From a virus: a DNA stretch of 21,188 nucleotides. A program made the position numbers and the translations under genes. Each line of letters opens with the position of its first letter. Position 1 is the first letter of the stretch. The DNA lies in IMG/VR virus record IMGVR_UViG_3300025102_000352, positions 1 through 21,188 of that record. One strand, 5' to 3'. The notes under the pieces were generated by a model. It saw nothing but the letters and a program-made list of their open reading frames with translations, had not been told where the DNA came from and made no database searches. This document shows positions 1 to 7,489 of this stretch, piece by piece.

Positions 1-319
1 CTGTTAAAAGTTTTTCAGTTTGTTTTTGTAAGAATTGAATATTTACTTTGTTGTGCATCATGTCCTCAATCCTTATTTCAATTTTCTCTACAGTTTTATA
101 AAGATCCTCCAACAACATCAGCTGTTCTTGATCCACAGGTTTCTGATCTGAAGCCTTAAGTAAATCAGCTTGCATCAGTTCACGTGAAGTCTCCAACGAT
201 ACTAATCTGGCTGTTAATTCTGTGTATGCGAAGACGCCCATTGCGACGAGCACGATTAAACTGGCAACCGTCTTCATCGGCATCTGTACGGCAGCAGACT
301 CAGAAATTTTTAGGGCCAT
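1..319 (-). CDS. Membrane-anchored coiled-coil protein, C-terminus cut by the window edge
   Basis: Reading the minus strand from the ATG at 319 gives an open frame of 106 codons with no stop before the left edge, so the gene is partial at its 3' end. The protein starts MALKISESAAVQMPMKTV, followed by one hydrophobic segment (about residues 17-33, VASLIVLVAMGVFAY). After that comes a charged, heptad-like stretch rich in Leu, Glu, Gln and Lys (about residues 35-106) that should form a helix or coiled coil. This predicts a small protein with one membrane span near its N-terminus. It is the last visible gene of the leftward replication-side operon. Small one-span proteins with this N-terminal style are common in marine phages, but I know of no proven role. 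A lysis accessory or holin-like function is possible and is inference only. Confidence 0.75.
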   Translation of the reverse strand, partial: MALKISESAAVQMPMKTVASLIVLVAMGVFAYTELTARLVSLETSRELMQADLLKASDQKPVDQEQLMLLEDLYKTVEKIEIRIEDMMHNKVNIQFLQKQTEKLLT

Positions 320-322
320 AAA

Positions 323-412
323 CTACCTGTTGAATCTTGACACGATCCATTCCCAGCCAGCTTTTATTTTGTTCCAAACTTTGCAACAAACTGCTTTACA
401 TTTATTAATCAT
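323..412 (-). CDS. Putative 29-aa basic, Trp- and Cys-containing peptide
   Basis: The minus-strand ATG at 412 opens a 29-codon frame ending in TAG at 323. It encodes a basic, possibly amphipathic peptide with three Cys and three Trp residues (MINKCKAVCCKVWNKIKAG at the N-terminal part). The start overlaps the stop of the upstream 216-aa gene by 8 bases. It has a good Shine-Dalgarno, GAGGAG, 6 bases before the ATG, placed inside the upstream gene. It fills the gap exactly, ending just before the ATG at 319. The ribosome site and the fit support a real gene, and the short length argues caution. I do not recognise a family. An amphipathic membrane-active peptide is one possibility. Confidence 0.45.
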   Translation of the reverse strand: MINKCKAVCCKVWNKIKAGWEWIVSRFNR

Positions 413-1055
413 GTTTTTTCTCCTCAATTTCGTAAAAGAAGTTGTCCGTATCTTCGGTCTTCCATTTACTTGTATTTTCTACGTTCCACTCAGATGTTTG
501 CACTTTCCAGTCAGGCACATTGTCTTTAACAGTGAATGAAGGTATGTCCCAAATACATCTGTTGTTAGGTTGTGCTGCATAGTTCCCGTCGTCTAGGGCT
601 ATGATGTGAGCACATTTGTGCTCGTGCGGAATTTCTGAATGATCCGTGTCAAGGATATTAGCTTCAGGATGGGCAAAGTCAACCGTAAATAAGTATTTGC
701 CGGGGTGCCATTTTTTGTCTTTTCCTATGTATTTTCCTGATTGTGCTTCTAGAATATCCCAAGAAGTAACAGCAGGATAATAACTAAAACAATTCCATAA
801 CTGTAACTCGTCAAGTCTATGTCTAGGAACTTCTTCTGGCTTAAAGCCTCTTTGAATGAATGCAGATATCGGTAAACGATAGAAGACAGCTCCATTTTCC
901 ATAATACAATGAAAAAGGATACTACGCCCTGTAATAGCCGAAAGACCAAAAATAATGCAGTCTTCAACTTCTCCATGATGTTTCTTAAGGTCATATAAAT
1001 ATTCCCTTCTTATCTGTGCGTATTCCGGCGGTATGTTTGCGTTTAGATATGCCAT
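405..1055 (-). CDS. Conserved marine-phage protein of unknown function (216 aa)
   Basis: A 216-aa protein starts at the ATG at 1055, preceded by a strong GAGGAG-type ribosome site about 5-8 bases upstream. It begins MAYLNANIPPEYAQIRREYLYD and has an HHGEVEDC segment followed by GLSAITGRS and an LQLWNCFSYY segment. The C-terminal 40 residues are rich in Trp, Asp and Lys. No signal peptide, membrane span or known catalytic motif is visible. From memory, proteins with this N-terminal pattern recur in uncultured marine phage genomes near the DNA polymerase, without assigned function. It sits 9 bases after the polymerase stop and overlaps the next small ORF, consistent with co-transcription. Function is not inferred. 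Confidence 0.85.
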   Translation of the reverse strand: MAYLNANIPPEYAQIRREYLYDLKKHHGEVEDCIIFGLSAITGRSILFHCIMENGAVFYRLPISAFIQRGFKPEEVPRHRLDELQLWNCFSYYPAVTSWDILEAQSGKYIGKDKKWHPGKYLFTVDFAHPEANILDTDHSEIPHEHKCAHIIALDDGNYAAQPNNRCIWDIPSFTVKDNVPDWKVQTSEWNVENTSKWKTEDTDNFFYEIEEKKHD

Positions 1056-1064
1056 AATTACTCC

Positions 1065-3068
1065 TCATTTAATATTACCCCAATTTGGTCCAGATTCATA
1101 GTCAACTTTGTTTGGAACTTTTAGTTGTATTGCATTTTCCATTGTCTCTTTTATTATCTTGGCTTCTTCTTCAGTCTCAATAGAAAAACAAAGTTCATCA
1201 TGAATTTGTATGTGTGGAACTATACCTTGTTCGTATAATTTTACCATGGCCCTTTTTGTCATGTCCGCCGCAGACCCCTGAATTAATCTATTCAATGCTT
1301 TGTATGTAAAAGCAGGTCTATAGTAGTTTTCAAAATTCGAACAATGAGGATCGCTTTCTTGTGAGTTTCTTGATCTGTTTGCTAGATAATGTTCCATGGC
1401 TTCTCCTCTTTCCATGATTGGCACAGGTATAGTTTCAATAACATTCTTACCCTCTTTTTCGACGATTTGTTTACATGTAAATATGCCTTTTGAGTTATCC
1501 CATTCTTTGTTAACAGGTTCCCATTTGTCAAAACGACAGAATCTATCCTCAAGGGTATATATGTGTTTCTCTTCCTCTGCATATTTTTGTAATCCTTGTG
1601 CTAATCCTCTCACAAAAGGCACATCACTATGATATTGATTAAATAAATCTTTAGCTTCTTCAGGTTCTAATTCCAATGATCGAGCTAATTTTCCCTTACC
1701 CATACCATAGAACAGTCCTAAATTAATTGTTTTCGCTTGTTTTCTAGTTATGTTTGCCATTTTAGCGACGATGTCATGGAAGTCAGTATTGTCATCCTCG
1801 TGATATTTATCTGCAATAACCTGCGCATTTGTAAAACCACTTTTTAAAGCATAATGCACTACAAGTCTTGGTTCTTGTTGTGAGTAGTCAAATGACGCCC
1901 ACTTACAGTTTTCATCTGGTAAAAATAGTGATCGTATTTGATTCCCTTGTTCTGTTCTAGCTGGTATCTGTTGTAAATTAGGATTAGACATAGAGAATCT
2001 TCCCGTAACAGTACCACCTCTTTCAGATTTAATTTGATTTATTTCTGCGTGAATTCTACCATTATGCACAAACTTCAAAATACCATGCACAAAAGTGTTG
2101 AACAGTTTATCATACTGTCTAGCTCTTGCAATCAATTTTAAATATTTATTAGGGTGGGATTCTAAGTATTGTTTTGATAACATAGGACGCTTTGTTTTTT
2201 CCGTAATTTTATAATCTGTAATCTTTTGGTGATCTAATAATTCTTTTATGGAATCTGCAGCCCATATTGAAACCTCTATACCTGTTCGTCTTTTTACACC
2301 CTTAACAATATTAGCTTGTTTACTTTTTAGTTTATTCCCTAAAGCTTCAGATTTTTCTTTATCAACTCTTACACCTTTAAATCGCATATCAACTAAACAA
2401 GGAAACAGTTTTGTTTCTAAATCAAATATATTTTGTAACGTTTTATATTTTATTGGATTATCTTCAGGACCTGCAACTTGTATGGGCTTATCTATAATAT
2501 CTTTAAATTTTTTCCAAAGACGTAATGTAAGACTAACGTCTTGTTCTGCGTAATCTTTAACAAGATCATATGGAAGTTTATCCATGTTAGACATTGGATC
2601 AGCTATGCCATGTTCAGCAAGTGCTCTATCTTTTAAATCATACTTATATTTTTTGTCTTTTAAATAATCCGCTGATAAAGAATCTAAACTATAGCTTTTC
2701 CTATTTTCATCAATGACGGATGCCGCAATCATTGTGTCATACAAAGTACCTTTTAACATAAGACCTGTCACAGATCGAATCCAACACACGTCGTACATTG
2801 CATTGTGAAACACCTTATCAATTTTTTCGTTTTGAAATATTTTTTTATTTAAAACTTTCCAGACTAAATTAGTAGCTAGTTTAGGACCTTTATGTTTTAT
2901 TGGAAAATAAAATCTTTTGTCTCCATACGCAATTGCTATGCCACAAACAAATCCGTTGCCAATGATGGCCCCTGATCCGTGGGTCTTCAGCTTTGGATCG
3001 TATGTCTCTAAGTCGACAGCAACAACATCACCATCTTTAACGTCTATATCTGATGGACATGGAATCAC
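1065..3068 (-). CDS. polA: DNA polymerase I-like family A polymerase with 3'-5' exonuclease
   Basis: A 667-aa replicative polymerase. The N-terminal DEDD proofreading domain shows Exo I (D19, E21 in AVDLETYDP), Exo II (HNAMYD, N89/D93) and Exo III (YAEQD, Y173/D177). The polymerase domain shows motif A (DYSQQEPRL, D394), motif B (R442, K446, L450, Y454 in RKQAKTINLGLFYG) and motif C (HDE, 623-625), so all catalytic residues are present. There is no 5'-3' exonuclease domain, as is usual for phages. The residue matching E. coli Phe762 is Leu450. The stretch between motifs B and C is about 54 residues longer than in E. coli Pol I, with an extra segment around residues 505-580. The start is GTG, directly abutting the upstream TAA (TAAGTG), with GGAGG about 10 bases upstream. 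It belongs to the leftward replication operon. Confidence 0.97.
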   Translation of the reverse strand: MIPCPSDIDVKDGDVVAVDLETYDPKLKTHGSGAIIGNGFVCGIAIAYGDKRFYFPIKHKGPKLATNLVWKVLNKKIFQNEKIDKVFHNAMYDVCWIRSVTGLMLKGTLYDTMIAASVIDENRKSYSLDSLSADYLKDKKYKYDLKDRALAEHGIADPMSNMDKLPYDLVKDYAEQDVSLTLRLWKKFKDIIDKPIQVAGPEDNPIKYKTLQNIFDLETKLFPCLVDMRFKGVRVDKEKSEALGNKLKSKQANIVKGVKRRTGIEVSIWAADSIKELLDHQKITDYKITEKTKRPMLSKQYLESHPNKYLKLIARARQYDKLFNTFVHGILKFVHNGRIHAEINQIKSERGGTVTGRFSMSNPNLQQIPARTEQGNQIRSLFLPDENCKWASFDYSQQEPRLVVHYALKSGFTNAQVIADKYHEDDNTDFHDIVAKMANITRKQAKTINLGLFYGMGKGKLARSLELEPEEAKDLFNQYHSDVPFVRGLAQGLQKYAEEEKHIYTLEDRFCRFDKWEPVNKEWDNSKGIFTCKQIVEKEGKNVIETIPVPIMERGEAMEHYLANRSRNSQESDPHCSNFENYYRPAFTYKALNRLIQGSAADMTKRAMVKLYEQGIVPHIQIHDELCFSIETEEEAKIIKETMENAIQLKVPNKVDYESGPNWGNIK

Positions 3069-3365
3069 TTATTCTGCCCTCCATTTTTTATAACCATCTA
3101 CCCAAGACTCTATCTTCTCTTCTGTATCCAAATAATCTCTTTCAATAATCATTTCTATAAAATGTATCGCTTTCAATAAATCTTGTTTTTTTCCCTTATC
3201 CTGATGCCTAATTATGTATTTTATAGCACATCCCTCCGGGTATAACAACTTGTTCTCAACCACAAACTTGCTGGGCTGTATGACATACTTTTGATAATGG
3301 GATCCTCCGTGCTGTTTATTCCAAACACCTACATTGTCATTCTTGTTCTGCTTTTTACTAGCCAT
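3069..3365 (-). CDS. DUF3310 protein, T7 gp1.7-like (possible nucleotide kinase)
   Basis: A 98-aa protein with the DUF3310 layout: HGGSHY near residue 20, then IQPSKFVVENKLLYPEG, then the conserved CAIKYIIRHQDKGKKQDLLKA segment and a helix (IHFIEMIIERD). DUF3310 includes T7 gp1.7, which has been described as a nucleotide kinase acting on dGMP and dTMP. Activity of this member is inferred only from the family. Unlike many family members it has little beyond the core domain. Its ATG at 3365 lies inside the 3' end of the helicase gene (37-base overlap), with an AAGGAA ribosome site 6-7 bases upstream. Its stop touches the polymerase GTG start. The position between helicase and polymerase fits a role in nucleotide supply for replication. 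Confidence 0.85.
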   Translation of the reverse strand: MASKKQNKNDNVGVWNKQHGGSHYQKYVIQPSKFVVENKLLYPEGCAIKYIIRHQDKGKKQDLLKAIHFIEMIIERDYLDTEEKIESWVDGYKKWRAE

Positions 3366-4966
3366 AATGTTTCCTTTGATCTAGAACACGCAACAAACTT
3401 CATACGTCTTCTTACAAAGTCCTCCTCCTTTTTTGTTAGTGTTAAATCTACGACCACATGGTCAAACTCTTTACCTTTAATTGTGTGAATATTTTCAACA
3501 AATATTCTTTTCTTTTCTAGATCTCTGTTTTCACTCACTACTTTTTTTATGTATTCTCTAATTGCTGGAGAATGTGTTACGCAGATATCTTGAAAATCTG
3601 TTGTCTTTTTTACACCAGGTACTAAAAAACCACTATTAACAAGCCAGTCTAATCCATAGCTACCTCGTGATACCTCTTCTATCTTTTCACTGTTGTGGTT
3701 TGGCCCCCTGTAAGTTGGATGAACACTCTTTAGCAATTTTTTAATATTGCTAAATGGAAGTATCTCCCCCCTGTGCAAGTTAACAAACGCCCTCTGGTTA
3801 TTTATTTCGCCACCAGGATATTTAAAATCACGAACTCTACTGTTGAAAGGTATAGAGAACGGTAGACCAAGACGAACTAAGTATTTGATAATATCAATAG
3901 GTTGTCCACCACGGTAGGTGAATACAGTGGTTTGTTTTGTATTAAGTAAAATATTATCTAAATCTTCTAGATATGGATCTTGATGTAAACTAGACAACTC
4001 ATAGATCGCTCCTTCAACTCCCTCCTTTGGTAGCCACTCTCGTGTGTATCCGTAATAATCCCAAACAGGTTTAATAATACTTTTACAGTATTCGTTCACT
4101 GTACGCGGACATCTATATCCCTGCGTTAGTTCTATTTCAGGGTGAGCAAACTCTTTGTGAAATGAGTCTGGGTCTGCTCCAGAAAACTCAAATATAGATT
4201 GATCTGGGTCACCTGCTTTGTAGAATAAGTCTACGTTTTTTGACATAGATGCTTCAGCTTTTCTTTGCACAACACTAGAGTCTTGTGCTTCATCAATAAT
4301 TAAAACTTTGATATTACGACACTGGTCTTGTGCCTCTTGTGATTCTGCAAAGTCCTCAATCATATCTTGAAAATCTAATATCTTTGCAGTTCTTAAGTTA
4401 ACTTTTTGGTTTGTTTTAAAACTGTGGTAACTAGCATATAATCTTTGTAATTCATCAAGAGTATACTTGTAGTGATCTTTTTCCTCAAAAGATAACTCCT
4501 TATAAAAATCGTAAAAGGACATACCGTGATCTCTTGATCGACTCATGTACTCAAAGAATGGATGAAATTTAAATAAAGAATCAACAGACTTAAAATTTCT
4601 TTCTCGAGTAAACTTATTAAATAATGGATATAAGTTTACTAATATTTCGTAGTCTTCAATTAAAAATGCTTTACCTGTTATTTTGTTTTTACAAAACGTG
4701 TGTATGGTACTAACATGATCGTCTAGAGTTTTCTTGGACTCTTGAATTATTTTAAGCAACTCTAGGTCAGTTTTATTTTCTTTACAATACGCTTCAATTG
4801 ATTCTGGACTCTTAATCTGCTCTCGTAAATGATCCGAGGCTGCATTCGTGTGTGATATCAACTGTATATTTATTGGACTGTATGTCTCCAATAGTTCATA
4901 ATACTTACGTACTAGAGTTGTCGTTTTTCCTGTTCCAGGTGGCCCTGCTATTCTAATTTTTTTCAT
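3329..4966 (-). CDS. UvrD/Rep-like superfamily 1A DNA helicase
   Basis: A 545-aa helicase with a full SF1 motif series. Walker A is GPPGTGKTT (8-16), followed by motif Ia ISHTNAASDHL (37-47), an STIHTFC segment (86-92), Walker B IIDEAQD (223-229), motif III GDPDQSI (252-258), QGYRCP (282-287), motif V IHTIKGKEFDHV (493-504) and motif VI KFVACSRSKE (523-532). The order and spacing match UvrD/Rep/PcrA, but the protein is clearly shorter than bacterial UvrD (about 700 aa), so accessory 1B/2B regions must be reduced. It should translocate 3' to 5' on ssDNA if it follows the family. It overlaps the primase gene by 14 bases and the DUF3310 gene by 37, which suggests tight translational coupling. 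With no DnaB-type helicase in view it may be the replicative or a fork-assisting helicase (inference). Confidence 0.93.
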   Translation of the reverse strand: MKKIRIAGPPGTGKTTTLVRKYYELLETYSPINIQLISHTNAASDHLREQIKSPESIEAYCKENKTDLELLKIIQESKKTLDDHVSTIHTFCKNKITGKAFLIEDYEILVNLYPLFNKFTRERNFKSVDSLFKFHPFFEYMSRSRDHGMSFYDFYKELSFEEKDHYKYTLDELQRLYASYHSFKTNQKVNLRTAKILDFQDMIEDFAESQEAQDQCRNIKVLIIDEAQDSSVVQRKAEASMSKNVDLFYKAGDPDQSIFEFSGADPDSFHKEFAHPEIELTQGYRCPRTVNEYCKSIIKPVWDYYGYTREWLPKEGVEGAIYELSSLHQDPYLEDLDNILLNTKQTTVFTYRGGQPIDIIKYLVRLGLPFSIPFNSRVRDFKYPGGEINNQRAFVNLHRGEILPFSNIKKLLKSVHPTYRGPNHNSEKIEEVSRGSYGLDWLVNSGFLVPGVKKTTDFQDICVTHSPAIREYIKKVVSENRDLEKKRIFVENIHTIKGKEFDHVVVDLTLTKKEEDFVRRRMKFVACSRSKETLWLVKSRTRMTM

Positions 4967-6668
4967 TAGACCCTATTCTTTTTGTATTTGTAATATTTAT
5001 TGCACGTTCTTCTGGTAATTTAATTCTGGACATATCTGGGTTTTTTATTTTAAAATGAACACAAGATACTCTTTTGTCTGCTATTTCATCTTTAACGTAA
5101 CCCTTTACTTCTTTACAATCATCAGGATTCTCATTTGCAAAAGCTTGTTTTAATAAAAGAGCTATATTCCGTTCGTCTGTTTCCTCGTTTTTATCTTTTA
5201 AATATTGTCTAAGGTTCTTAAATTGAAACCATGCTTCCGTGTCACTCAAATTTTTATTTTTCTTAATATAAACACTGCCTCTTTTAACATCTATTTCTTT
5301 GTAAGAAGTTAAAGAGTCTTCAACAAAGTCATAGAATATATTTTTAAAGTTTTCGATTTTGTTTGCAGCTGCAGGAGCTTGTTCGTAATTCATGTTTGCA
5401 AGTCTTACATACTGATGTTCTAAAAACTCACCTGGTTTCATTTTCATCACTGGTAAAGGTAAAAAATATCCCATGTTAGCTAACTTATTGACATATTTAT
5501 TTTTGTCGATTAAATCTTCACCAGACATGATGACTGTAATACGTTGTGTTCCCCCATCAGATGTTTGTACATCGATGCTTTCATAGTATTTTGGTGGATG
5601 AGATTCATACTTTGTTAACGTCCCAAAACTTTCTCTTGCATCTTTTAATTCTTTTGCTTCTTCTTCATTAATACCATAGAGATTAAACTTACAACTTAAA
5701 GCGTTACAATATTTTTTTATTGCTGGTCGTTTACATAAATATTTATAATCTTTTTTAGATGCAGATTTTAAGACTGTGTTTTCTAATTCTTTATCAGGCA
5801 AAGGGTCTTCCATATACTCCGGTGTATTTATCTTTTTTAAAATTGCTTCTGCTGTATCAAGATTTTTAAAGTTCTCTGTTTTCTTTAATTCTTTCTCTGC
5901 TCTTTTTACAAACGTCATTGTGTGTAATAAAAAATCACTACGTCCAATGTCTGCTGGTATTTTTCCGTTAAGTTCTAAACAACCTTTAATGCAAGGTATC
6001 AATAGATCTTGAAGTAATGGGGTCTTGTCCTTTGTTTTTTGTTTCTTAACTATTTTTACATCTTCGGCTAGGTATGCACCTAGATCGTCTTGTGCATATT
6101 TTTTATGCATTTCAAAAAATTCCTCTAGTGTCGCAGCATCTCCATTCTCTTTCCAAGCGTACCGAGTGCCTTCTTCGTGATTGTAGTACGGCATGTTTAA
6201 CCAAGATCCACAGTCCTGGCCTTGTAGTGTTGTTTGCTGTGGATAGAGTTTATCCATTTTGTCCGCCACACCAAGTTTTGCTGCAAACTTTTTAACAACT
6301 TGTTGAACCTCGGTTGCTTGTGCAAAATTTTTCATAAATAAAAATAAATGTGCTCCACCACTTTTTGATCTAATTGGTATTAATGGTAATTTTAATTTGT
6401 GTATCTTTTGAATTATGTCTGTGTAGTCGTGGTCGTATAGATCGATGTCAATCATTCCCCACTTGCAGGTGCCGTCATCTTTCAAAGGCATAATACCAAG
6501 TCCTGGTCCTTTACCATCTAAATGATTTTGCCAAAGTTCTGTGCTTGGTTTACCTCTGATAACTAAATTCTTGCCCTGTATCTTTACAGCGGTTCGATCT
6601 TTTATTCTTTCAAAGGTGCCATACGCACGGTCTAAGCCCTCAAATATCTTTATAAATTCCTCAACCAT
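4953..6668 (-). CDS. Archaeo-eukaryotic-type primase (TOTE-like AEP) with Cys-rich C-terminal region
   Basis: A 571-aa protein. The N-terminal AEP domain covers about residues 40-175. It has the metal-binding pair D74/D76 in MIDIDLYD, the SKSGGAH segment (S103, H107), then KLYPQQTTL and GSWLNMPYYN. This matches the primase type found in TOTE conflict systems and phage primases. Residues about 220-335 look like a primase C-terminal helical region with four cysteines: C226 (IPCIKG), C312 (YLCKRP), C321 and C326 (KYCNALSCKF). These could bind zinc or an Fe-S cluster. Residues 340-571 are not recognised. No fused helicase is seen; the helicase follows as a separate gene with a 14-base overlap. 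The ATG at 6668 lacks a nearby Shine-Dalgarno and is preceded by a structured leader, so its translation may be controlled. Primer synthesis for PolA is the likely role. Confidence 0.88.
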   Translation of the reverse strand: MVEEFIKIFEGLDRAYGTFERIKDRTAVKIQGKNLVIRGKPSTELWQNHLDGKGPGLGIMPLKDDGTCKWGMIDIDLYDHDYTDIIQKIHKLKLPLIPIRSKSGGAHLFLFMKNFAQATEVQQVVKKFAAKLGVADKMDKLYPQQTTLQGQDCGSWLNMPYYNHEEGTRYAWKENGDAATLEEFFEMHKKYAQDDLGAYLAEDVKIVKKQKTKDKTPLLQDLLIPCIKGCLELNGKIPADIGRSDFLLHTMTFVKRAEKELKKTENFKNLDTAEAILKKINTPEYMEDPLPDKELENTVLKSASKKDYKYLCKRPAIKKYCNALSCKFNLYGINEEEAKELKDARESFGTLTKYESHPPKYYESIDVQTSDGGTQRITVIMSGEDLIDKNKYVNKLANMGYFLPLPVMKMKPGEFLEHQYVRLANMNYEQAPAAANKIENFKNIFYDFVEDSLTSYKEIDVKRGSVYIKKNKNLSDTEAWFQFKNLRQYLKDKNEETDERNIALLLKQAFANENPDDCKEVKGYVKDEIADKRVSCVHFKIKNPDMSRIKLPEERAINITNTKRIGSNEKN

Positions 6669-6728
6669 AAATGTCAGTGGGGCAGCTCCAGTCTCCCATC
6701 GCCGCCCCGACTTCCTCGCTACGAGAAA
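6669..6728 (-). promoter_or_regulatory. Structured RNA leader of the primase: two tandem hairpins
   Basis: This 60-base gap is GC-rich against its AT-rich surroundings. As minus-strand RNA it folds into hairpin I (UUUCUCG, loop UAG, CGAGGAA; 6728-6712) and, directly after it, hairpin II. In hairpin II, GUC and GGGGCGGC pair with GCUGCCCC and GAC, across a 14-base loop (6700-6687) and a 3-base ACU bulge (6678-6676). Each stem contains one G.U pair that would be a mismatch in plus-strand RNA, so the fold belongs to the minus transcript. Together they use 56 of the 60 bases and leave AUUU before the primase AUG. The apical loop carries GGGAG and UGGA, Shine-Dalgarno-like. There is no U-tract, so it is not a standard terminator. 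A translational operator, an RNase processing site or an origin-type hairpin is possible. Confidence 0.5.
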
Positions 6729-7487
6729 CTATAAAGTTATTCCTTGTTTTTTAGTCCCTTCTGACTCGTGTTTAGCTTCTACATTTCCTTTAGCAACGCT
6801 ATTACTAAAGTCTTTCGCTATAGTGTAAACACCTTGATCAGAGATTGGGCCAACTTTAGCAACATCCCAACCAAACCAAGTTCCCTTGTCGTTAGACTGT
6901 TGAACTGTTTTTAGTTTATAAATGTGGCTATATGTTGGTGGTGTAAACATACCATTTTTACCCTGCATTTTTAGACCCATCATCATTGAGTTCCACTTTC
7001 TACTCACTTTTAATTGAGTGGCTTTCATGGAAATCAAAGCTGTCGTTGGGTTTTTGCCGAGCACAACCACAAAGTGACTAGCAGTATTTTCAAGATAATT
7101 GCCATTAGCAAGTCTATCTTTATTAAACTTATCTCTTTGTGTTTTAGGTAGATCATCCCCAGCTTCGTATATCTTAACTGGAGCACCTTGACTCTCACCT
7201 CTATCTTGCCATTCTATGTGTTGTCTTTTGTAATACACAGGAACGACATCTATCCCCTTTTCTCCGTCATAAACTTCGTTTGTAACGGTGTTAATAATCA
7301 TGCCAGGTTCTGCCCCCTCGACATATTTTGCATTTCGCTTATTAACCTCTGGTGATAATTGGCCAAGAACTTTTAAGAACGGAAGCGCAAGGTCGTCTTG
7401 TGTGATGTTTGCAATGCCTTGACCTGCATCAGTTTCAAACATATTTGCACTTATCTCGTTTTTCTTTTTTGTTTGTACTTCACTCAT
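6729..7487 (-). CDS. Conserved phage replication-region protein, possible ssDNA-binding protein
   Basis: A 252-aa soluble protein. The N-terminal 25 residues are polar, followed by DDLALPFLKVLGQLSPEVNK, a GAEPGMI(I)NTVTNEVYDG segment and GIDVVPVYYKRQHIEW. Further on come an ASHFVVVLG strand, a KVSRKWNSMMMGLKM segment and aromatic-containing strands with THW-type spacing (GTWFGWDVAKVGP). The strand-rich pattern with conserved aromatics and its place directly upstream of a primase suggest a ssDNA-binding role. From memory, relatives in marine phages are found at this position and sometimes labelled that way. Against this, the C-terminus is not the acidic tail typical of phage SSBs such as T7 gp2.5. 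It could also be a recombination-associated protein. The gene starts 2 bases after the upstream stop, with AAGGA about 11 bases before the ATG. Confidence 0.8.
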   Translation of the reverse strand: MSEVQTKKKNEISANMFETDAGQGIANITQDDLALPFLKVLGQLSPEVNKRNAKYVEGAEPGMIINTVTNEVYDGEKGIDVVPVYYKRQHIEWQDRGESQGAPVKIYEAGDDLPKTQRDKFNKDRLANGNYLENTASHFVVVLGKNPTTALISMKATQLKVSRKWNSMMMGLKMQGKNGMFTPPTYSHIYKLKTVQQSNDKGTWFGWDVAKVGPISDQGVYTIAKDFSNSVAKGNVEAKHESEGTKKQGITL

Positions 7488-7489
7488 GT

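Noticed and set aside
222-539. 105-codon plus-strand frame at the left end
   Set aside because: It lies opposite three tightly packed minus-strand frames that have ribosome sites and sensible protein patterns.
6669-6728. Factor-independent terminator or self-cleaving ribozyme
   Set aside because: No U-run follows either hairpin. I checked by eye for hammerhead core bases (CUGAUGA, GAAA) and an HDV-like layout and found no fit on either strand.
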